From positions 416,568-459,694 of the forward strand of contig NZ_LS991317.1 in assembly GCF_900499005.1 (NCBI RefSeq): a DNA stretch of 43,127 nucleotides. The letters run 5' to 3'. The notes under the pieces are model-generated. The model did no database searches, was not told where the DNA came from, and worked only from the letters and a program-made list of their open reading frames with translations. The stretch's first letter is position 1. Each line of letters opens with the position of its first letter. This document shows, in pieces, positions 8,913-18,219 of this stretch. Source of the stretch: Actinomyces culturomici. GTDB lineage: Bacteria > Actinomycetota > Actinomycetes > Actinomycetales > Actinomycetaceae. The position numbers and the translations under genes were made by a program.

Positions 8913-10666
8913 GTGAGAACCTCCTCGAGGACGGGGCGTCCCTCGCCGACGATCGACGTGAGGGACCCGAGCATGTGGTGGATCGCGAAGGCGATGATCG
9001 CGACGATCGCGAGAACGACGAGGGCGATGAGGACGGCGCGCGCGATGCGGCGGCCGAGGGGGACCGGCGGCGCGACGCTCGACCGGTTGTAGGCGGTGGG
9101 CGCGGCGGGCCCGGACTCGTCGGCGCGCAGGTTGCGCGCGTCGAGGGAGTGCCATCGGGTGACGAGGGCGGGGCCGCGGCGCTCCCGGAGGGGGAATCCG
9201 GACGGTTCGGCGGAGCGGGAGCCGGTCCCGCGGGCGCGCGACGGCGCGGTGCGACGGGGTCGGTCGTCCGCTCCGCGATCGCGCGCGGAGTCGACGGCGG
9301 CCTCCTTCGGGGCGGGCGTCTTCGCGGATCGGGCGGCGGCGCGGGTCCGCTCATCCTCCGCGCGCCGGGCGCGTTCGGCGGCCTCCCGCGCTTCGTTCTC
9401 CTTCTCAGCGGCGCGCGCGGCGTCGGCGAATCGGCGGGCTTCGGCGCGCTCCTTGAGGCGGGCGGCGAGGGCGGCGCGCCGGTCGGCGACCGGGTCCCCG
9501 GTGGTCTGCGGCGCGCTCGAATCGGGGGCCGCCGACGAGGTCGCCGCGGCGGGGAGGTCGAGGCGCGGGTCGGCGGAGTCCGCGGATTCCGGGCCGACGG
9601 GGGCGTCGGCGCGGGCGGCCTCCGGGGCGCCGCTCGAGTCGCCCGGGCTCGTTGAACCGGGATCGGCCTCGTCGGCGGAGAGCGCGGCGGGGGCGACGAG
9701 GAGGTCGGCGGGCAGCGTCCGCTTGGGGACGTGGTGGACGGGCGCGACGGGGCGGAAGGGGGCGCGCGGCGTGGGCGGCACGGCTTCGGCGGCCGACTCC
9801 TCGTCGGCGGGTTCGGGCAGCGGGTGCGGGCGGACGGGAACGCCCATCGCCTTCGCCGCGGCGGAGAGCTCGCGGACGAGGGCGAGGCCCGATTCCGGCC
9901 GCTTCGCGGGGTTCTTCTCGAGGAGATGGAGGATCACATCGGCGAACGGGCCGGGCACGTCCGCCGGGAGCGGCGGCACGGGGTCGTTGACGTGGGAGAA
10001 CGCGATATCGACCTGGGTGTCGCCGGTGAAGGGGCGACGGCCCGCGACCGCCTCGTAGGCGATGACGCCGAGCGCGTAGAGGTCGCCGATCGAGGTCGCC
10101 TTCTCGCCCATCGCCTGCTCGGGCGGGAGGTACTGGGCGGTGCCCATCACCATGCCGGCGGCGGTGAGGTCGACCTGGTCGGTCGCCCGCGAGATCCCGA
10201 AGTCGGTGAGCTTCACCATCCCGTCGGGCCTCACGAGGATGTTCGCCGGCTTGATGTCGCGGTGGACGACGCCGGCGCTCGCGGCCGCGCCGAGGGCCAT
10301 CGCGACCTGCATGAGGACGGGGAGGAGATCCTCGGCGCCGATCCGGGCGCCGCCGCGCAGGAAGTGGGTGAGGGGGAGGCCGTCGACGAGCTCCATGACG
10401 ATCCAGCCGCGTCCGTCCTCCTCGCCGGAGTCCTGGACGTTCGCGATGTTCGGGTGCTGGACGCTCATCGCGTTGCGGGCTTCGAGGCGCAGGCGCGAGA
10501 GGGAGAGCTCCTCTCCGGAGAGCTCGGCGCGCAGGATCTTCGCGGCGACGAGGCGCCCGGTGACCCGGTCGCGGGCCTTCCAGACTTCGCCCATGCCGCC
10601 CTGGGCGATGGGGGCGAGGAGCGTGTAGCGCCCGCCGAGGACGCGTCCGGCGCTGTTCTTCGTCAT
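8885..10666 (-). CDS. pknA: Ser/Thr protein kinase PknA
   Basis: 593 residues. The N-terminal kinase domain has APIAQGGMGEVWKA, VVHRDIKPANILV, TDFGISRA and a GTAQYLPPEQ P+1 loop. About 250 residues of Ala/Arg/Ser/Pro-rich, low-complexity cytosolic linker follow, including a stretch rich in AEKENEAREAAERARRAEDE predicted to be helical. A single membrane helix near the C-terminus (AVLIALVVLAIVAIIAFAIH) leaves only a short external tail with no PASTA domains. With PknB it regulates septal growth in actinobacteria. The start ATG overlaps the pbpA stop by 4 nt. Confidence 0.95.
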
Positions 10667-12117
10667 CGCAGCCCCGCTTCCAGGAGGGCCCGTGCGATGG
10701 GGCCGGCGACCGTGCCGCCGTGCGGCGCGGGGTCGGAGTCGTCGCCTTCGACGAGAACGGCGAACGCGATCTGCGGGTCGTCGGCGGGCGCGAATCCGAC
10801 GGCCCAGGCGTTCGCCCGTCCGTCGACGCCGGTCTCGGCGGTGCCGGTCTTCGCGGCGACGGACACGCCGTCGATCGCCATGGACGTGCCGGTCCCGTAG
10901 GACTGGGAGACGACGCCCTTCATCATCTCGGTGATCTGGTTCGCGACCTCGGGCGTCACGGGGTTCGAGCGGACCGAGGGGGTCGTCTCCGACTGGACCG
11001 CGAGGTCCACGTCGACGACCTGGGCGATGAGGTACGGGTTCATCATCGTTCCGTCGTTCGCGATCGCCTGGGCGATCATCGCCATCTCCATCGGCGTCGC
11101 CTGCACGGAGAACTGGCCGATCGCGGACATCGCGAGTTGGGCGGCGTCCGTCTCGGCCGGGAAGGACGAGGACGTGACCGCGAGCGGGATCGAGAGGTCG
11201 TCGCCGAAGCCGAAGCGGGCGGCGACGCCGGCGAGCTGATCGTGCGTGAGCTTCTCGGAGGCGAGGAGGAAGGTCGTGTTGCACGAGCGCGCGAATGCCT
11301 CGGCGAGCGTGGGGTTCCCGTCGCCGCAGGTCGAGGACTCGATGTTCGACACGGTCGTCTGCGTGCCCGGGAGGACCGTCGAGACGGGGGACTCGAGCGT
11401 CGTCTCGGGGGTCGCGATGCCGTTCTCGATGAGGGCGATCGAGGTGAGGATCTTGAAAGTCGAGCCCGGTGCGTAGCGGTCCCCGGCGATCGCGCGGTTG
11501 ACGAGCGGCTTCGAGGGGTCGTCGAGGAGCTTCGTGTGCGCCCCGTCGACGGCGGCCGAGTCGAAGGCGGCGAGCGCGTTGGGGTCGTAGGAGGGAGAGG
11601 AGTAGAGGGCGAGGATCGCGCCCGTCTTCGCGTCGAGGGCGACGACCGCGCCCTTGCGGTTCCCGAGCTGCTCGGCGGCGATCTGCTGGAGCGCGGGGTC
11701 GAGGGTGAGGACGACGCCGCCGCCCTGCCGGTTCGCGCCGGTGAAGAGGTTGTGGAGCCGCTGGCCGAGGAGGGCCTGCGATTGGCCGTCGAGGGTCGAC
11801 TCGGCGGCCGCTTCGAGGCCGGTGGCCTGCGAGAACGCGGCGGAGAAGAAGCCCGTCACCGAGGCGTAGAGGGGGCCCTGCGAGTAGGTTCGCTGGAATC
11901 GCTTGGAGCCCTCGACCCGCTGGGAGGAGGCGATCGCGGTGCCGTCGACGATGATCGGGCCGCGGTCGGTCTCCGCGGCGTGGAGGATCGTCCGCTCGTT
12001 GCGCGAGTCGGCGTTGAGCGAGGGTGCTTGGAAGAACTGGTTGTTCGTCGCGGCCATGCCGAGGAGGGCGAACATCGCGAGGACGAGGATGAAGAGGCGT
12101 CGGATCTGGTGATTCAT
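10663..12117 (-). CDS. pbpA: Penicillin-binding protein 2-type transpeptidase (PbpA)
   Basis: A 484-residue class B penicillin-binding protein that crosslinks peptidoglycan. An N-terminal membrane anchor spans residues 7-25. A short dimerisation region is followed by the transpeptidase domain with SxxK (GSTFKI), SxN (RSCNTT) and KTG (AAKTGTAE). It is encoded together with its SEDS partner. The start ATG at 12117 overlaps the ftsW/rodA stop by 4 nt, and its own stop overlaps the pknA start by 4 nt, indicating tight translational coupling. In mycobacteria PbpA is controlled by PknA/PknB and contributes to septation. Confidence 0.95.
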   Translation of the reverse strand: MNHQIRRLFILVLAMFALLGMAATNNQFFQAPSLNADSRNERTILHAAETDRGPIIVDGTAIASSQRVEGSKRFQRTYSQGPLYASVTGFFSAAFSQATGLEAAAESTLDGQSQALLGQRLHNLFTGANRQGGGVVLTLDPALQQIAAEQLGNRKGAVVALDAKTGAILALYSSPSYDPNALAAFDSAAVDGAHTKLLDDPSKPLVNRAIAGDRYAPGSTFKILTSIALIENGIATPETTLESPVSTVLPGTQTTVSNIESSTCGDGNPTLAEAFARSCNTTFLLASEKLTHDQLAGVAARFGFGDDLSIPLAVTSSSFPAETDAAQLAMSAIGQFSVQATPMEMAMIAQAIANDGTMMNPYLIAQVVDVDLAVQSETTPSVRSNPVTPEVANQITEMMKGVVSQSYGTGTSMAIDGVSVAAKTGTAETGVDGRANAWAVGFAPADDPQIAFAVLVEGDDSDPAPHGGTVAGPIARALLEAGLR

Positions 12118-13508
12118 GCGCGCGCCTCCCCTTCGGCGAGGGAGGGGTGAATTCCGGAGTTCCACGGGGCCGGCGAGGCGGCCGGGCGTCGGGCCGCGTC
12201 GGAGACGCGGATGAGGAGGGCCACCGTCAGCCACGAGGACACCATCGAGGAGCCGCCGGCCGCGAGGAAGGGCGCTGTGAGCCCGGTGAGCGGGATGAGC
12301 CTGGTGATGCCGCCGAGGACGACGAAGAGCTGAATCGCAAGGGAGAAGGAAAGGCCCGTCGCGAGGAGCTTCCCGAAGCCGTCGCGCACGGAGATCGCCG
12401 CGCGCATCCCCCGCTCGATGAGGACGAGGTAGAGGACGAGGATCGCCATGAGGCCGGTGAGACCGAGCTCCTCGGCGAGCGAGGAGAGGATGAAGTCGGA
12501 GTTCGCGAGCGGGACGAGCTGCGGGTAGCCGCGCCCCCAGCCGGTGCCCATGAGCCCGCCGGACGCCTGTCCGAAGAGCGACTGGACGAGCTGGTAGGAG
12601 CCGCCGGCCTGCGAGTAGACGTCCGTGTCGAGGGCGTGGAGCCACACGGAGAAGCGGTTCGCGACGTGCGGGAACGCTGTGATCGCGAGGAAGACCGCGG
12701 GAACGAACATGAGGAAGCCGATGACGAGCCAGGACACCCTGTTCGTCGCGACGTAGAGGGTCGCGACGAAGAGACCGAAGAAGAGGAGCGAGGTCCCGAG
12801 GTCGCGCTGGAGGACGAGGATCGCGACGCCGATGAGCCAGACGACGAGGATCGGCCCGAGGTCGCGGGCGCGCGGCAGGCGCATCCCGAGGAACTTGGTC
12901 CCGCCGATCGCGAGGTTGTCGCGATTCGTCACGAGGTACCCGGCGAAGAAGATCGCGAGCGTGATCTTCACGAGCTCGCCCGGCTGGAAGGACATCCCCG
13001 CGATGCGGATCCACACGCGCGCCCCGTAGGTCTCGTAGCCGAGGCCCGGGACCATCGGGAGGAGCAGGAGGAGAAGCGAGAGGACGCCGAAGGTGTAGGT
13101 GTAGCGCCGCAGCGTCCGATGATCCTTGAGGGCGACGAGGACGAGGGCGGCCAGGCCGATCGCGACGCCGACGAAGAGGAGCTGACGGAGCCCCACGGTC
13201 GCCATGTCGAGCGCGGTGTACGACAGGTCGAGCCGGTAGATCATCGCGAGCCCGAGGCCCGTGAGGGCGACGGCGATCGGGAGGATCACGGGGTCCGCGT
13301 AGGGGGCGAGCCAGTGGACGCCGACCTCGGCGACGATCGCGAGGGCGAGGAGGATCCCCAGGTGCATGAGGAGGTTCGCGGGCAGCTGCCCGGTCCGGTT
13401 GATGCTCGTGAGGGCGTAGCCGCCGACGCCGACCGCGAGGGCGAGGAGCATGAGGAGGATCTCGAGGGCGCGCCTCGGGCGCGCGGGCGCGATGGTGACG
13501 GTCGCCAT
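12114..13508 (-). CDS. rodA: SEDS-family peptidoglycan polymerase (FtsW/RodA type)
   Basis: A 464-residue polytopic protein with about 10-12 membrane segments. Family signatures are visible: YGARVWIRIAGMSFQPGELVKI, ILVLQRDLGTSLLFF (containing the essential aspartate region), YQLVQSLFGQASGGLMGTGWG, and ANSDFILSSLAEELGLTG. It polymerises lipid II into glycan strands and works with the adjacent PbpA. Whether it is the elongation (RodA) or division (FtsW) paralogue cannot be fixed by sequence alone; position corresponds to mycobacterial rodA in the pknAB operon. The ATG shares one base with the pstP stop. Confidence 0.94.
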   Translation of the reverse strand: MATVTIAPARPRRALEILLMLLALAVGVGGYALTSINRTGQLPANLLMHLGILLALAIVAEVGVHWLAPYADPVILPIAVALTGLGLAMIYRLDLSYTALDMATVGLRQLLFVGVAIGLAALVLVALKDHRTLRRYTYTFGVLSLLLLLLPMVPGLGYETYGARVWIRIAGMSFQPGELVKITLAIFFAGYLVTNRDNLAIGGTKFLGMRLPRARDLGPILVVWLIGVAILVLQRDLGTSLLFFGLFVATLYVATNRVSWLVIGFLMFVPAVFLAITAFPHVANRFSVWLHALDTDVYSQAGGSYQLVQSLFGQASGGLMGTGWGRGYPQLVPLANSDFILSSLAEELGLTGLMAILVLYLVLIERGMRAAISVRDGFGKLLATGLSFSLAIQLFVVLGGITRLIPLTGLTAPFLAAGGSSMVSSWLTVALLIRVSDAARRPAASPAPWNSGIHPSLAEGEARA

Positions 13509-14809
13509 CAGCTCACCCCCGTCGCGCCGGACTGCGCGCCCGATTGAGCGGCGCCGGACTGGGCGCCCGATTGGGCGTCGGCCCCGGCCTCGTTCGCCTG
13601 CTTCGAGCGCGCGACGGACTGACGGAGCTGCTCGATGTAGGCGTCGATCGCCTCGCGCGAGGAGCGCAGGACTGGTGTCTCGAGGCGCTGCCGGTCGACG
13701 CTCGACAGATCGGCGAGGGCGATGTCGGTGACCTCGACCGCGTGGGAGAGGTCCCAGGCCCCGATCGACTGGGGGATGCCCTGGTGGATGACGACGTAGC
13801 CCTCCTGACCGATGACGTAGTACTGCGTCTGCGTCCACGCCCACCCGAGCCATCCGGCGCCGATGACGAGCGCGGAGGCGAGGAGCGCGAGGAGCGGGGC
13901 GAGCCAGCGGCGGCGCGGGGCCTCGTCGAGATCGTCGTCCTCGTCGAGGTCGACGGCTCGATTGCGGCGCAGAGCCGCGGCTCGGGCGGCCGCTCCGCTT
14001 CCGCCGCGAGAGGCGGCGTGGCGGTCGATGGCGGCGGCGCCGACGATCTGCGGGGTCGCGGGCGGGAAGGAGCCGGGGGCGACGATATCGGCGACGACGC
14101 AGGTGATGTTGTCGGGTCCGCCGGCGCGCAGGGCGAGTCGGATGAGCTCCTCGGCGCATTCGCCCGGATCCTCGATCGTCGCGAGAATCGAGCCGATCGT
14201 CTCGGGGGAGACGACGCCGGAGAGGCCGTCGGAGCAGAGGAGCCAGCGGTCGCCGAGGATCGCCTCGCGCATCGTCTCGTCGGGGGTGACGTCGGCCTGC
14301 GCGTCGCCGAGGATGCGCAGGACGACGTTGCGGTTCGGGTGGTGCTCGGCCTCCTCCGGCGTGATCTGGCCGGTTTCGACGAGGTACTGGACGAAGGAGT
14401 GGTCGGTCGTCACCTGCGTGAGGGCCTCGCCGCGGAGCATGTAGGCGCGCGAGTCGCCGATGTGGACCATCGCGAGCTTGTTGCCCGAGCGCATGACGGC
14501 GATGCACGTCGTCCCCAGGCCCTCGAGATCCTTGTCGCGCTTCGACCGGTCGGAGAGCTCGTCGTGCGCGTCCATGAGGGCCTCGCGCAGGAGCGGGAGC
14601 ATCGATTCGGCCGGGTGGGAGTCGGTGTCGAGGGGCACGAGGTGCGCGAGGGCGACCGAGGAGGCGATATCGCCGCCGGCCGGTCCGCCCATTCCGTCCG
14701 CGAGTACGAGGAGGTTCGCCCCGGCGTATCCGGAGTCCTGGTTGTTGCTCCTCACGAGCCCGACGTCGGATCGGGCGGCGAAGTGGAATTCGACGGGCTG
14801 GGAGGCCAT
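13508..14809 (-). CDS. pstP: PP2C-type Ser/Thr protein phosphatase PstP
   Basis: 433 residues. The cytosolic PP2C domain (1-240) carries the metal-binding motifs RSNNQDSG, VLADGMGG, GDSRAY, LLCSDGL and GGPDNIT. A linker follows with an acidic patch (DLDEDDDLDE), a membrane helix near 315-335 and an external domain. The C-terminus ends in AQSG repeats encoded by imperfect 18-nt DNA repeats near 13515-13570, a region likely to vary in length. PstP reverses PknA/PknB phosphorylation. The start lies 1 nt beyond the fhaB stop. Confidence 0.95.
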   Translation of the reverse strand: MASQPVEFHFAARSDVGLVRSNNQDSGYAGANLLVLADGMGGPAGGDIASSVALAHLVPLDTDSHPAESMLPLLREALMDAHDELSDRSKRDKDLEGLGTTCIAVMRSGNKLAMVHIGDSRAYMLRGEALTQVTTDHSFVQYLVETGQITPEEAEHHPNRNVVLRILGDAQADVTPDETMREAILGDRWLLCSDGLSGVVSPETIGSILATIEDPGECAEELIRLALRAGGPDNITCVVADIVAPGSFPPATPQIVGAAAIDRHAASRGGSGAAARAAALRRNRAVDLDEDDDLDEAPRRRWLAPLLALLASALVIGAGWLGWAWTQTQYYVIGQEGYVVIHQGIPQSIGAWDLSHAVEVTDIALADLSSVDRQRLETPVLRSSREAIDAYIEQLRQSVARSKQANEAGADAQSGAQSGAAQSGAQSGATGVS

Positions 14810-14810
14810 A

Positions 14811-15308
14811 TCACCTCACCAGTTCGAGGGTCGTCTGGCCGATGCGGACGACGTCGCCGGCGCGGAGGAGGCGGGGCTCGGTGAGCCGCTCGTCGTCGAC
14901 GTAGGTGCCGTTGCGCGAGCCGAGATCCTCGATCCACCAGCCCTCTGCGGACGGCTGGAGGCGGGCGTGGCGGCTCGACGCGTACTCGTCCTCGAGGACG
15001 AGGGTCGACGCGGGGGAGCGGCCGATGACGATGGCGGTCGATCCGAGGGGGAGCACGGTGCCGACGAGCGGGCCGCCGGTGAGGAGCACGTTGCGCGGTG
15101 CCTCGGAGGCGCCGCCCGCGGCCTCGGCCTTGCGCCCCCGGCGGGATTCGCGTCGGCGCTGGTCGGCCTCCCTGCGGCCCTTGCCGCGCGGGGTGACGAC
15201 CGTGCCGAAGACGTCGCGGCGCAGCGTGTTGACCGCGCCGAGGACGAGGAGCCAGAGGAGGACGAGGAACCCGAGGCGGAAGACGGTGAAGGCGAGGTCC
15301 GTCGTCAT
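14811..15308 (-). CDS. fhaB: FHA-domain membrane protein FhaB (FipA-like)
   Basis: 165 residues. An N-terminal membrane helix (AFTVFRLGFLVLLWLLVLGAV) and basic linker are followed by a C-terminal FHA domain with IVIGRSPAS, SSRHARL and DLGSRNGTYVDD, the phosphothreonine-binding loops. Order and architecture match mycobacterial FhaB/FipA, which links PknA phosphorylation to FtsZ/FtsQ. The start ATG overlaps the fhaA stop by 4 nt. Confidence 0.94.
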   Translation of the reverse strand: MTTDLAFTVFRLGFLVLLWLLVLGAVNTLRRDVFGTVVTPRGKGRREADQRRRESRRGRKAEAAGGASEAPRNVLLTGGPLVGTVLPLGSTAIVIGRSPASTLVLEDEYASSRHARLQPSAEGWWIEDLGSRNGTYVDDERLTEPRLLRAGDVVRIGQTTLELVR

Positions 15309-16009
15309 CGATCGCCGTCCGTTTCGGGGTGGGTCCAGAAGTAGATGCGGGTGCGGCCGATGACGATCTGGTTGCCGTCGAGGAGGGTCGCGGCGTCGAT
15401 GCGGTGGCCCTCGACGAAGGTGCCGTTCGTCGAGCCGAGGTCGGTGGCGATGACGCCGGTCGGCGTGATCCGCAGTTCGAGGTGGCGGCGCGAGACACCG
15501 GTGTCGTTGACGACGATGTCGGCCTCGGTGCCGCGGCCGATGACGGTGACGGGCTCGGTGAGCAGCCACTTCTCCCCGTCGACGTCGATGATCGGGTGCT
15601 CGGGCGAGGGCGAGGACGCGGTCGCGGGGGCCGCGGCGCCCCGACGGTTCGAGGACTCGACGCGCAGCTGGCCGGTCTGCTCGGCCGAATCGACGACGAA
15701 CTCGACGTCGACGGGTCCGAGGAGCGCGAAGCCGGAGGCGGAGGCGTGCTCGGTCGCCTGCTGGGAGAACTCGTCGGCGAGGACCTCGAGGTCGGCCTCG
15801 AGGGAGTCGAAGTCCGCCTGCGAGGCATGGACGGTGAAGTGGTTGGCGGCGATCGTCCGCTCGGAGGAGAGCGCCTGCGCGGAGTCGTCCATCGCGCGGC
15901 GGATCGCGGAGTTGACGTCGACGGCCTTGATCCCCGACCGGAACACGCGCGAGAAGGCGCCGTTGACGCCTCGCTCGACGGCGTTCTCGAAGCGGTCGAA
16001 GATGCTCAT
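15305..16009 (-). CDS. fhaA: FHA-domain protein FhaA (DUF3662-FHA)
   Basis: A 234-residue cytosolic protein. The N-terminal DUF3662 domain (SIFDRFENAVERGVNGAFSR, residues 2-120) and a Ser/Ala/Pro linker precede a C-terminal FHA domain (VIGRGTEADIVV, SRRHLEL, DLGSTNGTFV). In mycobacteria FhaA binds the phosphorylated pseudokinase MviN and restrains peptidoglycan synthesis. ATG 16009 is chosen over the upstream in-frame start because AGGAG lies 7 nt upstream and the DUF3662 N-terminus begins here. First gene of the kinase operon. The linker is shorter than in mycobacterial FhaA (around 500 residues). Confidence 0.94.
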   Translation of the reverse strand: MSIFDRFENAVERGVNGAFSRVFRSGIKAVDVNSAIRRAMDDSAQALSSERTIAANHFTVHASQADFDSLEADLEVLADEFSQQATEHASASGFALLGPVDVEFVVDSAEQTGQLRVESSNRRGAAAPATASSPSPEHPIIDVDGEKWLLTEPVTVIGRGTEADIVVNDTGVSRRHLELRITPTGVIATDLGSTNGTFVEGHRIDAATLLDGNQIVIGRTRIYFWTHPETDGDR

Positions 16010-16073
16010 GTCTGTTCTCCTCAGCCCGATGGGCATAGTCGGTGGTCGGGTACGCGGAGCACTCGACCGGGCC

Positions 16074-16079
16074 AGTCTA
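16074..16079 (-). promoter_or_regulatory. Candidate -10 box of the fhaA-pknB operon
   Basis: TAGACT on the minus strand, about 65 nt before the fhaA start, in the only sizeable gap upstream of the operon. The -35 region is not clear. Confidence 0.3.
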
Positions 16080-16178
16080 ACGGTCGAGTCGAGCTCGAGG
16101 GATTCTAGATTCGCCCTTTTCTCCTCTTTCGAGGATTTCCCCGGGCCCCACCGCGCCTCCCCCGGCCTCTCCCTCCGC

Positions 16179-16237
16179 CGAAAGCATCACCTTTGCCCGC
16201 CGAGAGCATCACCTTGCTCCATCGAGGGGATCTTCCC
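16179..16237 (+). repeat. 22-nt repeat family, locus 2 (two units plus terminal block)
   Basis: Units at 16179-16200 and 16201-16222, core CGARAGCATCACCTT, then the terminal block CGAGGGGATCT at 16223. It lies in the 530-nt gap between fhaA and the ATPase gene. The rest of that gap holds a hairpin (16341-16376) and a less GC-rich stretch (16377-16539) with no recognisable gene. Confidence 0.85.
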
Positions 16238-16340
16238 GCCCGTCGCTTCGGGCGTTCGCGCCCCGCCTGCGCCCCGCTTCGGCCTCGTTCGGAGCCGGCC
16301 GCGCCCTGCCCGCCCTGCCCGCGCAGGACGCCCCGGACGC

Positions 16341-16376
16341 CGTGAGGGGCCGACCCTTGCGGGCCGGCCCCTCACG
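16341..16376 (-). terminator. Hairpin downstream of the AAA ATPase gene
   Basis: 16-bp stem (16341-16356 with 16361-16376), one mismatch, TTGC loop, about 165 nt past the ATPase stop. It could serve that gene or be part of the repeat-rich spacer. Confidence 0.5.
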
Positions 16377-16539
16377 ACATCCCATCAACACAGTGCGAGT
16401 TCGTCCGAATGGTCTCCTTGTAGCGCTCGTGGCTCTTTCAACGGGATCCGCGGCGGATCCGGAGCCGTATTCCCTTGTGATGACATCAAGGTAGGGGCCG
16501 CGCCTGGAAGAACCGTGGGACGGGTCTATGAATCGCCTG

Positions 16540-17760
16540 TCAAGAGGCGGACTTCTTCCGTGAACGCAGGGGGGGAACCCGAAGCTCGGGGAATGCGCGT
16601 CGCATGTACTCGTCGAAGTGAGGGACGGTGAATGCCGCGCTACCGTGCTCGGGAGTGTAGAGGAGGCCCATGTTGATGAGCTCGGCACGAGTCGGGGCGA
16701 TCTGCGGAGAGGTTCTGCCGAGGAGATGGGCGACGTCCTGGGAACGTTGCGGTCCCGGACCGAGCTCGGCCATCGCCCGCAGATATGCGGATTGGAGCTC
16801 CGTCGTCCGATCGAGGCGGACCCGGAAGAAGGACTGATCGAGCTTCTCCTGATAGCCGGGGAGTGCGTCGTCGATGTCGCTCAATCCGATAATCGGTCCC
16901 TCGGCCAAGGGCCACACCGCGTATCCGAGCTCCTGAAGGAAATAGGGGTATCCGCCGGTGATGTCGACCGCGCGATCCAGTGCTTCATTCGTGAAACCGG
17001 CGTCCTCTGCTTCTGCGGGAAGCCGCAGGGCATCCCGAGCATCACCTTCGGAGAGGTTGCCGATACTGGGGAAGGTGAAAAGACGCTCGGCGTAGGACTT
17101 GGCGTCACCGGCAAGTTCAGCGAGCTGCGGCAATCCAGCACCGACGAGGGTGACGGGCAGCTCGCGTTGAACGATCTTGTGAAGGGCCGTGATGAGAGCC
17201 TCGAGTTGCCCACGGTCGAGGAACTGCACTTCGTCGAACAGCAGGACGACCCCACGTTCGCGATCTGCGGCGGCCTCGCCGAGCGCGGTGAGGAGGTCGG
17301 TGAGGTCCATCGCAATGTCGCCGTGGTCTCCGTATCCTTCAGCTGCATCAATGTCGAGCCCGGCGGTGAGATTCCCCTCCGGATCCATCGTGAGATGGAA
17401 GCTCTTGAGCACGGCAGCGGCATGTCGCAAGCGGTCATTCCACTTCGCCCGAGGTGACAGCTCGAGAAGCGCCGTGCGTACTCTCGCTGCGATCTCGCGA
17501 CGGAACGCGGTGTCGTCGTGTTTGGAAACTTCGAGCTCGATGACAACCCACTGAGAGGAGAGGGCCTTCTTCCGAAATTGTCCGAGCAGGACGGTCTTCC
17601 CGACGCCGCGCAGGCCGGTGATGAGCATCGATTGTTCGCTTCTGCCCCTCTTCAGCCGAGCGAGGAGAAGGTCGAATGCTGCGAGCTGGTCCGTGCGCCC
17701 GACGACAACCTCGGGAGCGGCTCCGGCATTCGGCGTATACGGATTGCGCAAGGGGTCCAT
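16540..17760 (-). CDS. AAA/STAND-type ATPase with C-terminal winged helix, likely acquired
   Basis: A 406-residue cytosolic P-loop ATPase of the ORC/archaeal-ATPase-like (AAA_16) type. Walker A is GLRGVGKT (49-56); Walker B is VVLLFDEVQFL near 170; a sensor-like LVGAGLPQL follows, then a lid helix region (ITGGYPYFLQELGYAVW). Residues about 325-400 look like a winged helix (AYLRAMAELGPGPQRSQDVA, then a wing 'Y-T-P-E-H-G-S-A-A-F'). Codon usage is visibly less GC-biased than the neighbours. The ATG at 17760 lies 6 nt after TAAACT, so the message is probably leaderless. A perfect 21-bp inverted repeat overlaps that promoter. No partner gene is present; function is unknown. Confidence 0.82.
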   Translation of the reverse strand: MDPLRNPYTPNAGAAPEVVVGRTDQLAAFDLLLARLKRGRSEQSMLITGLRGVGKTVLLGQFRKKALSSQWVVIELEVSKHDDTAFRREIAARVRTALLELSPRAKWNDRLRHAAAVLKSFHLTMDPEGNLTAGLDIDAAEGYGDHGDIAMDLTDLLTALGEAAADRERGVVLLFDEVQFLDRGQLEALITALHKIVQRELPVTLVGAGLPQLAELAGDAKSYAERLFTFPSIGNLSEGDARDALRLPAEAEDAGFTNEALDRAVDITGGYPYFLQELGYAVWPLAEGPIIGLSDIDDALPGYQEKLDQSFFRVRLDRTTELQSAYLRAMAELGPGPQRSQDVAHLLGRTSPQIAPTRAELINMGLLYTPEHGSAAFTVPHFDEYMRRAFPELRVPPLRSRKKSAS

Positions 17761-17766
17761 GGAGCG

Positions 17767-17772
17767 AGTTTA
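17767..17772 (-). promoter_or_regulatory. -10 box of the ATPase gene
   Basis: TAAACT on the minus strand, 6 nt before the ATG. Its first three bases belong to the downstream arm of the inverted repeat, so a protein bound to the repeat would cover the promoter. Confidence 0.55.
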
Positions 17773-17824
17773 CAAGCTTTAGGAGAGTTTATCGACGATA
17801 GAAAAACTCTCCTAAAGCTTGTAA
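17770..17824. repeat. Perfect 21-bp inverted repeat upstream of the ATPase gene (candidate operator)
   Basis: Arms 17770-17790 and 17804-17824 are exact reverse complements with a 13-nt spacer. Each arm contains AAGCTT and AGGAGAG and is AT-rich against the GC-rich background. It overlaps the -10 box of the ATPase gene. The lack of a run of U and the promoter position argue for an operator rather than a terminator. Confidence 0.9.
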
Positions 17825-17844
17825 TCGTCCGGGGAAGAAGACCC

Positions 17845-17876
17845 GGGGGGAGCTCACCGATCGGTGAGCTCCCCCC
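17845..17876 (-). terminator. 32-bp perfect palindrome, terminator of nrdF-ybjQ
   Basis: An uninterrupted palindrome, GGGGGGAGCTCACCGA followed at once by its complement, 27 nt beyond the ybjQ-like stop. It separates this transcript from the ATPase gene. Confidence 0.7.
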
Positions 17877-17902
17877 AAGCGAGTGAGCGGCGCGCCCGAG
17901 CC

Positions 17903-18219
17903 TCAGAGGACGACCGCCGTGCCCGTCGCCATCGCCGCGAGCATGCCGTTGTCGGCGCCCGCCGTGAAGTAGTCGATCGAGCAGCCGACGATCGCGTTCG
18001 CGCCGAGGGACTCGGCGCGCTGGCACATCTCGGCGACCGCGGTCTGCGCGGCCTGCTGGATCTCCTGCTCGTACGACGTCGAGCGCCCGCCGACGAGGTT
18101 GCGCAGGCCCGCCCCGAAGTCCTTGAAGAGGTTGACGCCGGTGATCGTCTCCCCGGAGACCATGCCGATGTACTGCTGGATCGGTCGGCCCTCGAGGGTG
18201 GGGGTGGTGACGACGAGCA

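Noticed and set aside
13515-13570. AQSG repeats at the PstP end as a mobile element
   Set aside because: Short imperfect 18-nt coding repeats best explained by local slippage; no copies elsewhere in the window.
16010-16539. tRNA gene downstream of the kinase operon, as in mycobacteria
   Set aside because: No acceptor stem, anticodon arm or T-loop pattern could be found on either strand.
17770-17824. Inverted repeat as a terminator of the upstream nrdF-ybjQ transcript
   Set aside because: A better terminator (32-bp palindrome at 17845-17876) already lies closer to ybjQ, and the repeat overlaps the ATPase promoter.
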